Source of the DNA: Plantago ovata
Lineage: Eukaryota > Streptophyta > Magnoliopsida > Lamiales > Plantaginaceae
Reading direction: 5' to 3'
DNA: 64,000 nucleotides
NCBI GenBank assembly: GCA_028274465.1
Contig: CM051456.1
Location: 110,041,397-110,105,396 of the forward strand
The notes beneath the pieces are model-generated. The model had not been told where the DNA came from. It ran no database searches and worked only from the letters and a program-made list of their open reading frames with translations. Of the stretch, positions 37,301-50,539 are shown one piece after another (positions within the stretch are counted from its first letter, which is position 1; every line of letters begins with the position of its first letter). The position numbers were made by a program, and so were the translations under genes.

Positions 37301-40300
37301 GATTAAATATCTCGTCTGTTAAGCTATATCTGCAGGGATGTTCTCGTCTGGATCGAGTTAGAAAGCATCTTACTGAAAGAAGCAAGTGGTTTATTAGTCG
37401 TATTATGAGCATTACACCACAACTTAGAGAATTTCAGGCATTGTCATCAATAACTGAAATCCCTTTGCTTCCAGTCATCCTTAATCCTGTAAATCATCCT
37501 TCTGCTCGGCATGGATCGAAAACCCCAAATCTTGGTAGCTTCTCTGAGTCTCTTCAGCAGATTTTGAAGTCGTCATATAATGACAGTCAGCTGCAAGCTA
37601 TTAGCCATGCTACTGGTACATTTGACTTGCAGAACGACTTTGAGTTGACTCTTATACAGGGTCCACCAGGTATGTTATATTTATTGGGTACTTTCAACTT
37701 CGCATTTTTTCTCTCTTATGCTTGTCCGTGATTCAAAATATGGTGATCAAATCGTGTTCTATAAGATTTTTCCCCATTTTGGTGTTTAGGGACTGGGAAG
37801 ACCAGAACCATTGTGGCCATTGTTAGCGGGTTGCTTGCCTTGTCTCAGATTAAAAATGACAAAAGATCAAGAAATGATGGGCTAATTTGCAAGAATAGCA
37901 CCAGCAGCAGGGGAAAAATAAGTGAATCTGCTGCTGTTGCAAGAGCCTGGCAAGATGCAGCATTGGCTAGACAGATATCTGTGGAGGTAGAAAGTAAGAA
38001 ATCCTCAGGAAGCTATGCTAGAGGTCGGGTTCTTATTTGTGCCCAGTCCAATGCAGCAGTTGATGAGTTAATTGCAAGAATATCAAGTGAAGGTCTTTAT
38101 GGAAGTAATGGACTAATGTATAAACCATATCTTGTGAGGATTGGTAATGCAAAGACAATCCACCCAAATTCTATCCCATTTTTTATTGATACACTGGTTG
38201 AAAATCGCCTGGCCGACGAGAAAAAGAATCTGCATGAGGAATCTGGAACTTGTTCAGATACTTTAACTATGATGCGGAATAATTTAGAAAAGTTAGTTGA
38301 CCAGATAAGATATTATGAATCCAAGCGGGCCAACTTACCTGAAGGAAATTCAGGCTCAAAGAATCCGGTGGAAGGACATAGTGAGGATGATGTATTGTCT
38401 GATGCTGATCTAAAAGAAAAGCTAAGGAGACTGTATGCTGAGAAGAAAGCAATGTACACTGACCTGGCCAATGTTCAGGCAAGAGAAAAGAAAGCCAGTG
38501 AAGAAATACGAGCCTTAAGCCATAAACTTCGAACTACTATACTTAAAGAGGCTGAAATTGTTGTGACTACACTCAGTGGATGTGGTGGAGCTTTGTATGG
38601 TGTCTGCTTCGAATCCGCATCATCACATAAATTCATACAATCCTCCGAAAATTCTCTCTTTGATGCTGTTGTGATTGATGAAGCTGCTCAAGTACAGTTT
38701 TATTTCTCCCTTTATTGTATCCTTGTTCTTCCGTTTGGTTTGTGCTTTTACACCATGAGTACTTATTCATTTCTGTCTGTATCTTATGTTTTACTAAAGG
38801 CCCTGGAACCTGCCACATTAATCCCACTCCAGCTCCTGAAATCTACGGGAACCAAATGCATCATGGTAAACACTTGATAGGAGATATGTTTTGGTTATTA
38901 ATCTAAGATGTATTGTTAATGTGGTAATCTTTGTCAGGTAGGTGATCCCAAGCAGCTTCCAGCGACAGTTCTCTCTAACATTGCCAGCAAATATTCTTTC
39001 CAATGCAGCATGTTTGAAAGATTGCAGAGGGCTGGCCATCCAGTGATCATGCTAACCCATCAGGTAATGCAAGTTCTGGATTACTTTGATATGGGATTAT
39101 ATTATATTGTAAGTTTTCTGCGAGGATATATAGAAATTACCTTCTCTCAGTGAGGATATAGATATATATTGCATCTATAAGCATGGACAGTATTTTTGTG
39201 AACTTAAGACACATTATTCACCAGCTATCGTTTTCTTAAGAGCTCTATACGTTTATATTATTTCTTGGTGTATCATGTATGTTCTACCAATGAAAGCTGT
39301 TTCTGTGCTAGAAAAAGGAAAATATTGACGTTACTGTCGAACAAAGACAGATCCGGATCTACTAATCTTATGTGAATTTGTAAAATCTGAAATTTATCCG
39401 TGACTAGATATGAAATAGAATTTTGTAGTTGTTTTGTATAATCCTACTTAAAACTTGAATATCTTAATTAAAAAGGTATAATGCCAGATTTTCACCATTA
39501 GTGATCATATTCAGCTGACAGTAGTAAAACACCACACTACCAATAACCTACAGTGTATTTGATCAATATATGTTTTATAAAGGTTGCTCACTTGCTTGTA
39601 TGTTGTCTTTTTGGTGATCTCCTCTTATTGCCATGCACACTTAACTTCTCATGATTCAAATTAATCATCAATTTTCTGTAAAATTACCAGTATAGGATGC
39701 ATCCAGAAATATGCCGTTTCCCTTCTTCTCATTTTTATGATGGCAAATTGCTGAATGGAGATGATATGTCTAGTAAAGTGGCACGCTTTCATGATACTCG
39801 GTGCCTTGGTCCCTATGTATTTTTTGACATAGTTGATGGGCAAGAATTGCGTGGTAAAAATGCAGCTGCATTGTCCATGTACAATGAATGTGAGGCTGAT
39901 GCAGCAGTTGAAGTATTAAGATTCTTCAAGAAGAGGTAAGTCTCCTGATCAATTGTGATTTCCCATCTATTTGTGAAAATAAATTGGTTATCCTAGATGA
40001 GAGAAAATATGGTTATCTTTGTTGTAAAAAAAATTATTTGGTCATGACAGGTATCCATCAGAATTTTTTGGTGGAAGGATTGGCATCATAACTCCGTATA
40101 AATGTCAATTATCACTATTGCGGTCACGGTTCTCTAGTGCATTTGGATCTTCTATTACCTCGGAAATGGAGTTCAATACAGTTGATGGTTTCCAAGGCCG
40201 AGAAGTTGATATTTTACTACTTTCTACTGTAAGAGCATCAGGATCCTGCTCTGAAACGACCAAGGTCAGCTCCAACAGTATTGGATTCGTTGCGGATGTG

Positions 40301-41173
40301 AGACGGATGAATGTCGCTTTGACTAGACCGAGACACTCTCTATGGATTTTCGGTAATACACAGACTTTGCGGAAAAATCTAAGCTGGGCAGCTCTTGTTG
40401 AAGATGCAAAGCAAAGAAATTCGATTGTGGTTGGTAAAAAACCATACAGCTCCATAATTAGGCAAAGTACGGAAAACAATTCAGGAAATTCCTCAAGTAC
40501 TGCAAGTCAGCTGGAGCAAGTAGAAAGGGTCAAATCCACTAGGGAAGATGCTAATAAATATAAGATGAAGCATATATCTGAAAGAAAGAGAAAGTACATT
40601 GGTTCTGCCAGTGAAGATGTTTCATTTAGAGTTGATGGTGGCGATAAAGATGAGAAAGAAAGTCTCAGAAACCGAAGAAGCTTTCCATTGGAGAAGAAGG
40701 TTGTATCTGTTGAAGTTCCAAGTAGTAATAACAAAGCTAGGAAGGTTCCAAGCTCAAGAATAGGCCATCCAAATGAAGAGAACACTGGAAAAAGCTCTGG
40801 TCATGGAGCTGACACTGGGATGAATGTTAGAAGTGAAAAACACCCGAAACCACCCCGTGATGAGAGGTTCACAAAAACTATTAAGCACGATAAGCAAAAG
40901 GAAGAGGTGAAACCCGGTAGATCATCTTCTGGCGGAAGCAGCCGGGAGAAAGATGAGAAATCTTCTAATCAAGCTGAGACACTTGCAAATTCAATTCTGA
41001 AACGAAAAGAGCAACGCGAAGCTGTTGATGCTCTGCTGTCATCAGCTCTGATATCTTCGAAGAAGCCAGCCTCTCTAAAATCATCGTCCGTTAGGAAGGT
41101 TCCCCCAACAAAAAACACCACATTTCATCAATTAAAACCAAAAAAACCAAGAAAAGGTAAATGCGTCCTCTAA
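28315..41173 (+). CDS. SEN1/senataxin-like superfamily 1 helicase (large plant form, At1g16800-like)
   Basis: Predicted nuclear ATP-dependent RNA/DNA helicase of the Upf1/SEN1 group. Exons: 28315-28454, 28769-29153, 30397-30513, 30629-30711, 31747-31893, 31974-32122, 32195-32325, 32430-32552, 32635-32708, 32835-33425, 33543-33654, 33834-33971, 34288-34608, 34980-35232, 35323-36701, 37270-37669, 37790-38691, 38800-38865, 38938-39063, 39691-39935, 40051-41173; together 2,334 residues, all in phase. The N-terminal half is a helical SEN1-N-like region (for example LLGFLEPP-type block read VGFLEPPAFEEGI). A long disordered acidic segment is in exon 15. Motifs: Walker A GPPGTGKT about 1512, DEAAQ about 1811, GDPKQLPAT about 1839, QYRMHPE about 1879, GFQGREVD about 2006, VALTRPR about 2047. 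A Ser/Lys-rich tail follows. Intron 7 uses a GC donor. AAAAG|GTAAAT at 41157 resembles a donor, so a further 3' exon is possible. Confidence 0.9.
29451..29632 (+). repeat. Three 61-62 bp tandem units in helicase intron 2
   Basis: Three successive units contain TATTCTGTCGGAAGACAG-like and AATTGGCTTCCGTTG words, starting near 29458, 29520 and 29581. They lie inside the 1.24-kb second intron and have no coding role. Confidence 0.8.
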
Positions 41174-44100
41174 GTCATCACTGCTGAAGTTTGTTGTGTG
41201 ATTACACCTTATAGAATAAAGTTGTCACTTGAATGCTTGGTTTTATGCATATTATCTCACTGGTCAATACTCTAGTTTGAGCTTGTATAAGAAGCTTCCC
41301 AACACTGCCATGTTAGATACACCTCTTTCATGTTTCCATCCATTTCTCACTCCTGTAGATGGGGCCTATAAATTATTTTGAATGTATCATCTTTTCAGCA
41401 TTGTTGCGTGGATAAATACTTCCCAGACCATTGCCTTTTTGGTCTCTCCTTAACCAATCACTCTTATAGAAAATCTGGTGTTCTGATGGATTTACTTCAC
41501 CGTAGTACACAGTTTTTATCTGTCTTTGTTTTTCTTTTTCTTATTTCTATTCCCTTGCTGATATATGGAATTCGAATCGAGAACTTATCCAGGTTTGTTC
41601 ATGTTCAAGGTTTTAACTTCCACATTGACATTTTGTGTTCAGTGTTGTGTTGAACATTTCATTAAATTAAATATTTCTTTCCAATTTCTACATTCTGCAT
41701 TCTCATAGTTTAAGTTCATGATCAGATTAATAGATGTAGATGGGTTAAGAGGTCAAATCTTCCATATCAAAGGAGTCTGAAGGAGCCTTGGACGTTGAAG
41801 ATGATGAACCATCCCTGATGTATCATAGTGTATATTATTACAACAGAAGTACACTACATTGAGCTGGTCACTTGGTTCTGCAAGGTAAATTCAGCTTATC
41901 TGTTACCCGTTGCTTTTCATTTATTGGTCTTCTTTCTACTGAGGATATGTAGCTGTGTAACCGTGGAATCACTGCTTTGCTTCAATCATTCACTTTTCAT
42001 TTTGTACAATACTACCATGCTCTCTTAGATTGTTACTTTCACCGCTGGCTCTGCATAATTTCTGCTGCTAACATGGCAATGGTCCATTTTTTGTTCTCTG
42101 TCATTTTATTTGCTATCTGCAAGTAATATTCCTCCCTTTACGTTACCCATGATTTAACATGTAAACCTCTTTGAACAAGCCTTTGTAACTGTAAGCACCT
42201 GAAGATGTGTTTGTAAGGCTTAAAATGATTTCAAAAATAGCCTGGAAGAAGTATCAATAATAGTTGCAAATACTATGAAGTTGGTAGGATACAAAAAATA
42301 AATAAAAAAAGCTGACGGATTAACAGGCAAGTACTCCTATTACAATTGGAACATACCTTTAATCCTTTTTTTTCTTTTTTTTTTTTTTTTTTTTCATTTT
42401 TCATTTTATTACTGGTTGCCTTTTAGCTTGAGTGGATGTAGCTTGTTTTGTACTTACTATTTTTGGTTTTTATGCTCATGTAAAATGGATTGTAAATTTA
42501 TAGATGCCTATATCCGTTAATCACCTTTTCAAGGGCCCATAGAAGATTTGATCTTCTTTAGTTGGTTATATGCACATGAAAAGAAAATAGACCCATGAAA
42601 ATTTACTATAAATGATGCATCAGAAATCTGAGCTCACCTGTGACTAGTATTTACTGCATCTTCATTGCATTGTTGATTGTACTGTATTGATTGCTTATGT
42701 GCAGTGTTCCAGTTCAATTAAGGTTTCCTCATCTTTAGGGCTCACAACAGGGCACTCTCTTTCTGTGCCTCTCAATTTAGTTGATTGCTACGAGGCTGCT
42801 GACGCACCGCCCATCTTTCCATCTCTCATTTGTGGTTCACGCATGCATATCTTTGTAATCTTCTTGGTTTTAGTTTTTGAACTTATCATCCTCTTTTCTT
42901 TTCCTCCTGACATGAGCAGAGTTTATCCACTGTGAAGCCAAGTCACGCGAAAAACCATTCAGATCAAGTCTATCGGTAACGCATGTACAGTTGGATAATT
43001 TTTGCGCCATTAAACATGTACTTCGTCATTAAACATAATACATGCATTCAGATGCATTTCATGTAAGAACGTGTAGAAAAAATGTTCCCTGCCCGCAATG
43101 TTTTACATATAACTCTGCATCCAGTTAGGAAAGAACTTCCCTAGTTGAATTGTGGTTTGGAGAAATTATTTCTGAATTATTGTTTGTTTGTCTTTGTTTT
43201 TGTTTTTGTTTTTTGTTTTTTGTTTTTTTGTTTTTATTTAAAGAAGGATACCTTGACTATGTTATGCCTTCTAGTTTTTTTTTGGTTCTAGCTAGTTTGT
43301 TTCAAGTATATAATTTCGTATATGTAGATCTGATATCAGTATATTGTTTAGACCGGAATAGTTTAAGATGGTAACTTTGTGTTAATGCATCAAAGATTCC
43401 CCTTGCGGGATCGTAATTTTCACAATTTCCACGAGGCATGGGGATGGTACAAAATATACAGGGAGAGACAATACTACATTATGTAGGAGCACATGCATGT
43501 ACTGTAGAAGATTTCTGACCACTTGAAACTGATGTGGAAGATATGATGGGCCAGATAGATGAGACGAGAAATATGCATGGGCATCATATTAAAAGATATT
43601 CAACCGGGAGAGAAGCATTAAAAATAAATAGTAATTGATGAACGCAATAGGTGTTTGTTTTAGAAGAGCTGGTTCAAAACAAAATTATGGGCAAGATTTG
43701 GTGGCCAAAATGATTGGATTCATCAGCTGTAGTACAAGTGGTTTTACACAAACTGAGGGCGCCAATTTGAATCAAATCAATGGATTTTGGTCCAGGTTGG
43801 ATGTATCGTGATAATCCTCCTATTGGTTTGGGTTCTTCAGTTAATAGGTCCAACCGAATAAATCTCTAGTTCAGATTTCAAAATCTAAATTATTTCGGCT
43901 TCTGAAGGCGTGGAGTTGAACTGTACTTATATCCGGCCTGCAATTCCCTCTAGAAAATTCCAGGGTGGGTGCATAACTGTTTGTCTACCAGTATTCTTAC
44001 TTGTACGGGTAATGTAGGTGTTTGTGATAGATTTTAAGACATTTTTCTACTATATGAGTTCATGAATTTATCCTTATTGCCAAACTCACAGGTTGGGTTG

Positions 44101-47100
44101 GTGGTGGACTTTCTTTTGGGTTGCGATTGGGTATATTTTGCGTTATTATGATAGGGTATAATTCAGATACTTCCTTCGCTGGTACTAGATGAGTCAATGA
44201 ACCTACATTAACTTTAAAACTCACGATCTTATTCGGATATTGAACAGGTTCATATGATACATGTTTAGAAGTCTAACTACCCCGCTGGTGAGAGTATTGC
44301 TCTAAATTTAAAATGTTTGAAAGGTCAATATTGACTACAGAAACAAAGACCCATTGTGATGTTGAGTGTTAATTTCCAGTGTCAGAAAACAAAATTGTAG
44401 TTTAAGCAAAAGTAGAGCGAGCGAGCGATGATAAAAGTTGATGCTTGCAAAATGTTAAAGTGCTGCTGCATGCCCCCTGCCCTGGTTGAAATGGCAGTTG
44501 AGGTTACAAGTGGATTTGAGTTGGATCTAGCGTACGGTATAGAAAGATTGGATCCAATTTGGTCAGATTATTAATCTATACCAGTTTTCTTATACCAGAA
44601 AACAACGCATCGGAGTATTTTAATTACATACCATATGTTGAAAAATAAAAGTAAATTGCAACTAGTGTGTGTATTACAATGATTTTATTGGGCACAGATT
44701 GCTACTTGTGTAGTATTAAATCTGTTGGTATGTGTGTATACAGTATATAAATCTATATAAATGTACGTATTAGCTCTCTTTCTCGTTCTGCTCTTGTGTT
44801 GTGTGATTAATTGAGAGATATATCACATGGGCAAATCACATGGATTTCTTGATTGCCATCTTCCACGACCTTCTAAATACTTCATATCCCAATAAACAAG
44901 CAGCTCGCTCCAAAATTACGTACATGGGAAACTTTATTTCAAAAATAAAAGTAATCCCATCATCGCGTATAAAGTATATTCGATTCTTTCTTTTTATAAT
45001 CCCCTACCATATCATTAATTAATGGGCCGAAGTCTCAACCCTTTGGGCCGGTATAATTACTCCTGAGCCACTCTCTCGGGTGATATGATGGTCTCACAGA
45101 CAAACACATGTTCTTTCCGCACACTTTCTAATAGGCCCCTCATCCTATAATTGCTCTAGAGCAATCACACTTATTTTTGGAATTCTTTTGTATAAATTTC
45201 CGAAAACAGAGAACACGTGCACCTTATTAATGTGAGTAACATTTTTAACCTTTTTAAACTCTCTAAACTTCGGTGGCGTCAATGTAATTTCTCCATGACA
45301 CGGTGAGTATTATTATATGCAATGGAAACTAAATTAATGGCATTGAATGTGCATGAAAATTGCAGATACCAAGAAAAAAATAGTGATGGAGATTAAAATA
45401 TATTATTCCAGTAGTAGAAGAGAAGATAAAGAGAACCCAATGCCATGCTTCATGCTCGTTCACCAATGAGAGAAGTGCGTGTTTTGACAGTGGAAACAGT
45501 TGCTTCATGCATTAACATAATACTACTATACTACTTGTGATGACTTAAATTAAAAAGTTTAGCTAGCAAACAAAATACAGTTACTTGTTAGTGATTTTGC
45601 AAGCTACTCGCATCATCTAGTAGTATCATCAGTTATTGACTTTTCCAGACTAACGTGGTCCAGCAACTCTCTTCAAAAGACTCCTCCTATCTTAGCTAGC
45701 ACTTGATCGATCACACCATCACCATGTCTCTAAATCATGAATCATTTCTTCTTCTACCATAAATGGAAAAATTCCAAACTTTCAGTGATATATATGCATG
45801 CCATAACTATGAAATTACTGTGTTGAGCATCGGCTTACATGCCTCTGGGAATGGTTCGGTTGGAACGGAAGACACAACGAGATAGATTATAGCCCAGATT
45901 GTCGAGGCAATGCTCTATTTAACAAGCTTAGGTAATACACTAGCTGATAGTTGATTAGATAGCAAATAGATAATTCGTTAAATATAGAATATAAAATAAA
46001 TCATCTAGTTGGTCATTTATCAGTTATGCGTTCAGATTAGGCCTAGTTCAGATAACATAAATGGTCGAATAAAACTGTTTAACTTGTGAGTTCGGTGATA
46101 ACTCATACAAAGAGTATCCATCTACATAAGTTAGCTAGAATTTCTTAAAACTTTGATTTAAGTTTCAGCACGGAAACACGTTACAGTTCACTTTTTCAGT
46201 ATAAAGAGATATAGTACTTCTTTTAGTAGTTTAAGAACCTGTTTTTGTCTTTCATTGATTTAGTTAATTATTATCTATTGATCTATTCTAAATCCATATA
46301 TCTAAACATTCAATGCTCACAAAAATACAAAGGAGCAATACTAATACTACTACTACTACTCTCGTATCGTATGGTACTTGATTCTCGAGTACGTAGCTTC
46401 GCTGAAACCGAGATATGTGTACTTATCATATTAGTACTATTAATTAATAAAAAAAGAAAAAAAACGAATATTTAAGGGAATACTTACAACTTATACAAGA
46501 TGTACTAGCAGCTGGTACAGTACTACAGTAATGAAGTGATTATTGATTAAGTGCCCGTGCCAGAAGCACAGAAGTTAGCTAATTATTTAACTAATCAGTT
46601 AATCAATCAATTAGTGAGGCAGTACGAATGAGAAATTAAGTGAGCGGAGGTCATCGTTTTGTGAATTTTGAGGTGGTCAGCTTAGGTGCTTGACCCAAGA
46701 TAACCGACGCTGTAATCATCATTAATGCATGCTTACACTACTGATCTTACGGTTAAGTATTTTACAATTCGTACCTTTGACCCCCGAATAAGTTTTTCTC
46801 TGTTTAATTACGTTGAAAATTATATCGTAACCGCTACACTTGACATATGTATTAGATAAATTCTATACAGCATTTTTCATTCCACAAACTTAATTGCATT
46901 GTAACCTTGAAATCACGGAATGCAAGTTAAACAACTGAGACAAGCTCAAATTCAAAAGGAATATAAAATTTTGTCAAAACTTGTTTTGGGTTTTGCTTAT
47001 GTGATGGATACATATCTTCAATTAACTATCGTTTAGCAAAAATTCCCAAAGCTTTTTACAGTGGAATGAATATCAGATGTGCTTCTTGTGATCCGGTGAT

Positions 47101-47185
47101 CGATAATGTATTAGGAATTAGGATTGTAATGGTGTTCATAAAATGTGAATTTATGCTAGTAAATTATATGTAGGAAAACCCATTC
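41174..47185. other. 6-kb gene-poor intergenic region
   Basis: No protein family was recognised on either strand. It includes T-rich runs near 42367-42395, a (GTTTTT)n-like stretch at about 43193-43240, and otherwise unique AT-rich sequence. The part to about 43000 may contain helicase 3' UTR or a last exon (a possible acceptor GAGCAG precedes an 18-codon open stretch at about 42920-42980). tRNA or rRNA genes were not seen. Confidence 0.4.
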
Positions 47186-47766
47186 TGTGAGGTGTTATCT
47201 CAACAGCAACATCTACAACATGTAGGTGTTAAACGAGGTGTTGAGCAACTCCGTGGATATATAACTCCTGTTTCCGAAAGCAGTTAGGAAAATTTAATTG
47301 TTTCCATTCAGAAATCAATTCCTATTCGAATTCCTTTGGGTTTTAGCTGCGAATTGGAGGCTATATAAAGGAATGATTACTGCATGCTCAAGTCAGATCT
47401 TAGACATAACAACACGACATTGAAGGCTTGTTCGACTACTTCGACAAGTGATATATTATATAGATTATAGGTTCTAACTTTAAGAGACAGAACTGTTCTT
47501 GTTTCTTGCATACTGTACGTTAGGGATTTGTAATTGACGTTGATATAATATATTGAAGCTGGTTGATCTTCGTGGACGTACGTAGGTTATTTAGAACCGA
47601 ACCACGTTAAACTCTTGTGTTCTTTCTAGCTTGCGTTCTTGGTCTGTTTTCTGTGGTTGTGTGCGTGGTTGTGTGTTTGATTTGGTACAGCTGGTTCTTG
47701 GTGGTTTAGTTGTATTGTGAGTTTTGTGATTAGGTAGAATCGACTATTGTTGAATCGTACTCAACA
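47186..47766 (+). mobile_element. Solo LTR (retrotransposon fossil)
   Basis: A 581-bp segment starts TGTGAGGTGTTATCTCAAC and ends ACTCAACA, with a TATA-like box (CTATATAAAGG) near 47362. No internal genes adjoin it. A second, partial and inverted copy of its first 90 bases lies at 53578-53669, so this is a dispersed LTR family, probably Copia. Clear divergence between the copies suggests an old insertion. Confidence 0.55.
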
Positions 47767-47910
47767 TTTTTCCTTTAAATTAATTTCACATTTACAAAAG
47801 TTCAAATACATATTTCATAAAAAAAAAGATTGTAAATTCAGATGCTTAATTACAAACATTTCACGGCCGTGCGGGTTTATTAGCATCTAGATCTTTACAT
47901 ATTATGGTTC

Positions 47911-48020
47911 CAGCTCGTCCAACATGGATACTAGCTAGTGTGCATGAGATCAGACTCGCCACGAATTTTGAGACAATCTTCATCCGGTGTATCTATCGGG
48001 AGGCTAACGACGGCGGATCG
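47911..48020 (+). pseudogene. LINE RNase H relic
   Basis: One frame reads PTWILASVHEIRLATNF and then FIRCIYREAND, which follows the same order as PPWWLTSLLARVRKL ... YREANSITDHLA in the LINE at 1.3-2.7 kb. Only about 35 codons are recognisable. It is a fragment of an old RNase H-bearing LINE. Confidence 0.5.
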
Positions 48021-48059
48021 TCTCGCGAAGATGGATAGTAGTAGATTTATGAACGATGT

Positions 48060-48175
48060 AGTTACCAAGTTCTGACTCCCACCTCCCTAGGGTGGAGACT
48101 CGAACTTGGGATGGTTTGCATATTTGGCTGGTAGACCATTTAGGAGACCACACGGTTAGTAGCAAAACCCCTTCA
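48060..48175 (-). repeat. Possible tRNA-derived SINE fragment
   Basis: On the minus strand the sequence reads GTGTGGTCTCC ... AAGTTCGAGTCTCC, where the last part resembles a pol III B box (GGTTCGANNCC). An A box is only weakly suggested and no poly(A) or target duplication was found. Confidence 0.3.
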
Positions 48176-49083
48176 TTAAGTCTTATACAATTTCTAGTTT
48201 GGAATAATAGAACGGGATAAAAGAACTACATCGTAAAAAATAAATATATTCACGGTCTCAATTCATATCGGGATTGCAGTAGTGTCTTGTTTGGCTTAGT
48301 TCTTTTACCAACTCTGTTTTGAAATAACTCAATATCTCTTTTAATATGTATCTACACATAAATTGGATGTACCTTTTTAATAAGGTGGCTTGGTGGTAAG
48401 ATTGTTGGAGTGGGACGGAATCATAAGGTGGTATAGGCGTATTTGGAATTATAAGGTGACAAAGGTGTGGAGGAGAGTAATTGGATTTGCCGTTAAAAAA
48501 ATAAAAAATGGGATCCATCGCCAATCCACTAAAAAACTAATATCAAAATTTATAAAGGGTCATTCATTTTAATATTGCTACAAAATAACTACATTTAGTT
48601 TTTAGAGTTCTTATAAAGGTATTTTCATAAAAAATTGTATACATTGTTTAGTAAGAGTCGCATTATTTATGCATATATATATTCAATCGTCACACACATA
48701 TTTTATGAACTTTCTCAGATATAGCTTCGGAACCAAATGTATACGACTCATTGCAACAGAGTCGTACATGTACATCCATGTTACTACATTAAACACTTGG
48801 GGCTTACATCTTAATTCTAATTAATTGCGTGTAATGAATACCATTTAAAATCACCCCAAAAAAAAAGAAGAAAGAAAAGAATATCATTTTAAAATTTAAT
48901 TAGAAATGTAGAGTTGGGCACTTGGTCTATTCCATAACTTGTGTGTGCTGTGTTTCTCTATAAATAGGCAGCATTTGTCCATATGCAAAATCATAAAACA
49001 TAAAACATCTCCTCTCTCTTTTCTTCATTTCCCCTTACACTTAACTCCTACTACTACACTACACATTACACATTAAGAAACTA
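48176..49083 (+). promoter_or_regulatory. SAUR upstream region with TATA box
   Basis: A clear plant TATA box, CTATAAATAG, lies at 48958-48967, about 120 bp before the SAUR start. It is followed by a CT-rich leader (CATCTCCTCTCTCTTTTCTTC) typical of plant 5' UTRs. The rest is AT-rich and shows no gene. Confidence 0.6.
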
Positions 49084-49770
49084 ATGGATTCATCAAGAAA
49101 ATCCAACAAGATCAGAGACATAGTTAGGCTTCAACAGCTCCTCAAGAAATGGAAAAAAGCCGCCCACACCAACAAAACCGCAACCCCAACCCCAACCACA
49201 ACCACAACCACAACCACAACCACAACCACAACCACAACCACAACCACAACCGGTAGTACCGGCAACAAGAGCATCAAGTTCCTCAAGAAGACACTCAGCT
49301 TCACTGAAAACACTCTGGCCACAGCAACCGCCGTCCCTAAAGGCTACATAGCTGTCTGCGTAGGCATTGACCTGAAACGTTTCGTTATCCCAACCGAGTA
49401 CCTCAGCCACCAGGCCTTCGGTATTCTGCTTCAAGAAGCTGAAGAAGAATTCGGGTTCCAACAAGAAGGGTGCTCAAGTTCCCTTGTGAAGTTGATTTAT
49501 TCGAGAAAGTCTTGAAAATTATTGAATATAAGAAGACAAGATCATCATCATCCTCATCTTCTTCATTATCATCATCTTCAAATTCTTCATCGTCAGGTTC
49601 ATCTTCTTCTCTGTCTTCCGGGGCAGAGGAAGTGTTCTTCTACCATAACCAGTTCGCGTTGATGAACGAGGATCAGAGGGAGTTTGTTACCATAAGCTGC
49701 GGAAACGACTACTCGCCAGATCGGAGTGACTTGAATCCATCTCATTGCCAGCCTCAGATGTGCAGATGAC
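49084..49770 (+). CDS. SAUR-family auxin-responsive protein, apparently frameshifted
   Basis: Intronless small auxin-up RNA gene; members regulate cell expansion, partly by inhibiting PP2C.D phosphatases. The N-terminus MDSSRKSNKIRDIVRLQQLL KKWKKAA and the core VPKGYIAVCVGIDLKRFVIP, YLSHQAFGILLQEAEEEFGF are typical. A poly-Thr tract of about 20 residues is encoded by (ACAACC)n at 49180-49250. The core frame then closes at 49515, while the conserved continuation LKFPCEVDLFEKVLKIIE, followed by a Ser-rich stretch and a tail ending PSHCQPQMCR, is in the next frame to 49769. The switch lies at the GGG of 49468-49470, where one more G would keep the frame. Intact length would be about 228 residues. 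Assembly error in a G run is as likely as a real mutation. Confidence 0.85.
49180..49250 (+). repeat. (ACAACC)n microsatellite in the SAUR coding region
   Basis: About nine hexamer units encode a poly-threonine run between the N-terminal helix and the SAUR core. The length is likely to vary between individuals. Confidence 0.9.
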
Positions 49771-50251
49771 TAGCTATATAAAGAATGAAGATAGCGTATC
49801 AGTTCATGCACATTCTGATGACGAAGAAGAAATATATGTATAAGTCTTTGATTGCTGATTTTGTGAAGGCAATTGTTGGATGTAATACTGGAGAGATTGA
49901 TAATTGAGAGCAATTGTAGTTATTATAATAATTATATTAAGCTAGAACTCAATTTTAATAAATTTATTACTAGTCCTTTCCTCTTTTTACTTCATCACCC
50001 CTTCCAATGTTTCTTGCTTTTGTGTGAAAGCTAAGTTACTTATTCCAGTCATCAAGCAGTTTAAGTAAATTAGTAGTACCTTTCGCAAACATTGCAAATC
50101 TAATGGCGGATGATAATTTCAGAGCAGAGTCGAATTAATTACCTCACTCTTAAAGAGTTCCATAAATAAAGAGTTCATATGTGACACATTTCATCCCGTG
50201 TACACATGTACGATTGATTTGACCTGATAACGTATGGAGTATATATCCCTA
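49771..50251. other. SAUR 3' flank
   Basis: Contains the probable 3' UTR (AATAAATTTATTA near 49957). No further gene was seen before the Stowaway arm. Confidence 0.5.
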
Positions 50252-50539
50252 TGTCCCACTATAATTTATCAATTTTGACTTTTTTCGATCAACAATTTTC
50301 AATTTTAACTTTCGATTACTTTTAAACTAGAGAATTTTACCTCCACTACCCCTACTAGTCGCTCCAATTACGTTTAACCCCTGTTAGTCAAACTATTACA
50401 TCTGGGTCCTAAATTCCAAATTCCTTTGACCAACTTAGGGTTTACTGTTCAATATCATGACTCCAAACATGGCCTTAACATTTTTTTTTCTTTTCTTCCT
50501 TCTTCTTTTTCTTCTTCTTCTTCTTGTATCAGCTCCGGT

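Noticed and set aside
49093-49464. Minus-strand frames with Cys-Gly or poly-Val runs.
   Set aside because: They are shadows of the (ACAACC)n repeat in the SAUR gene.
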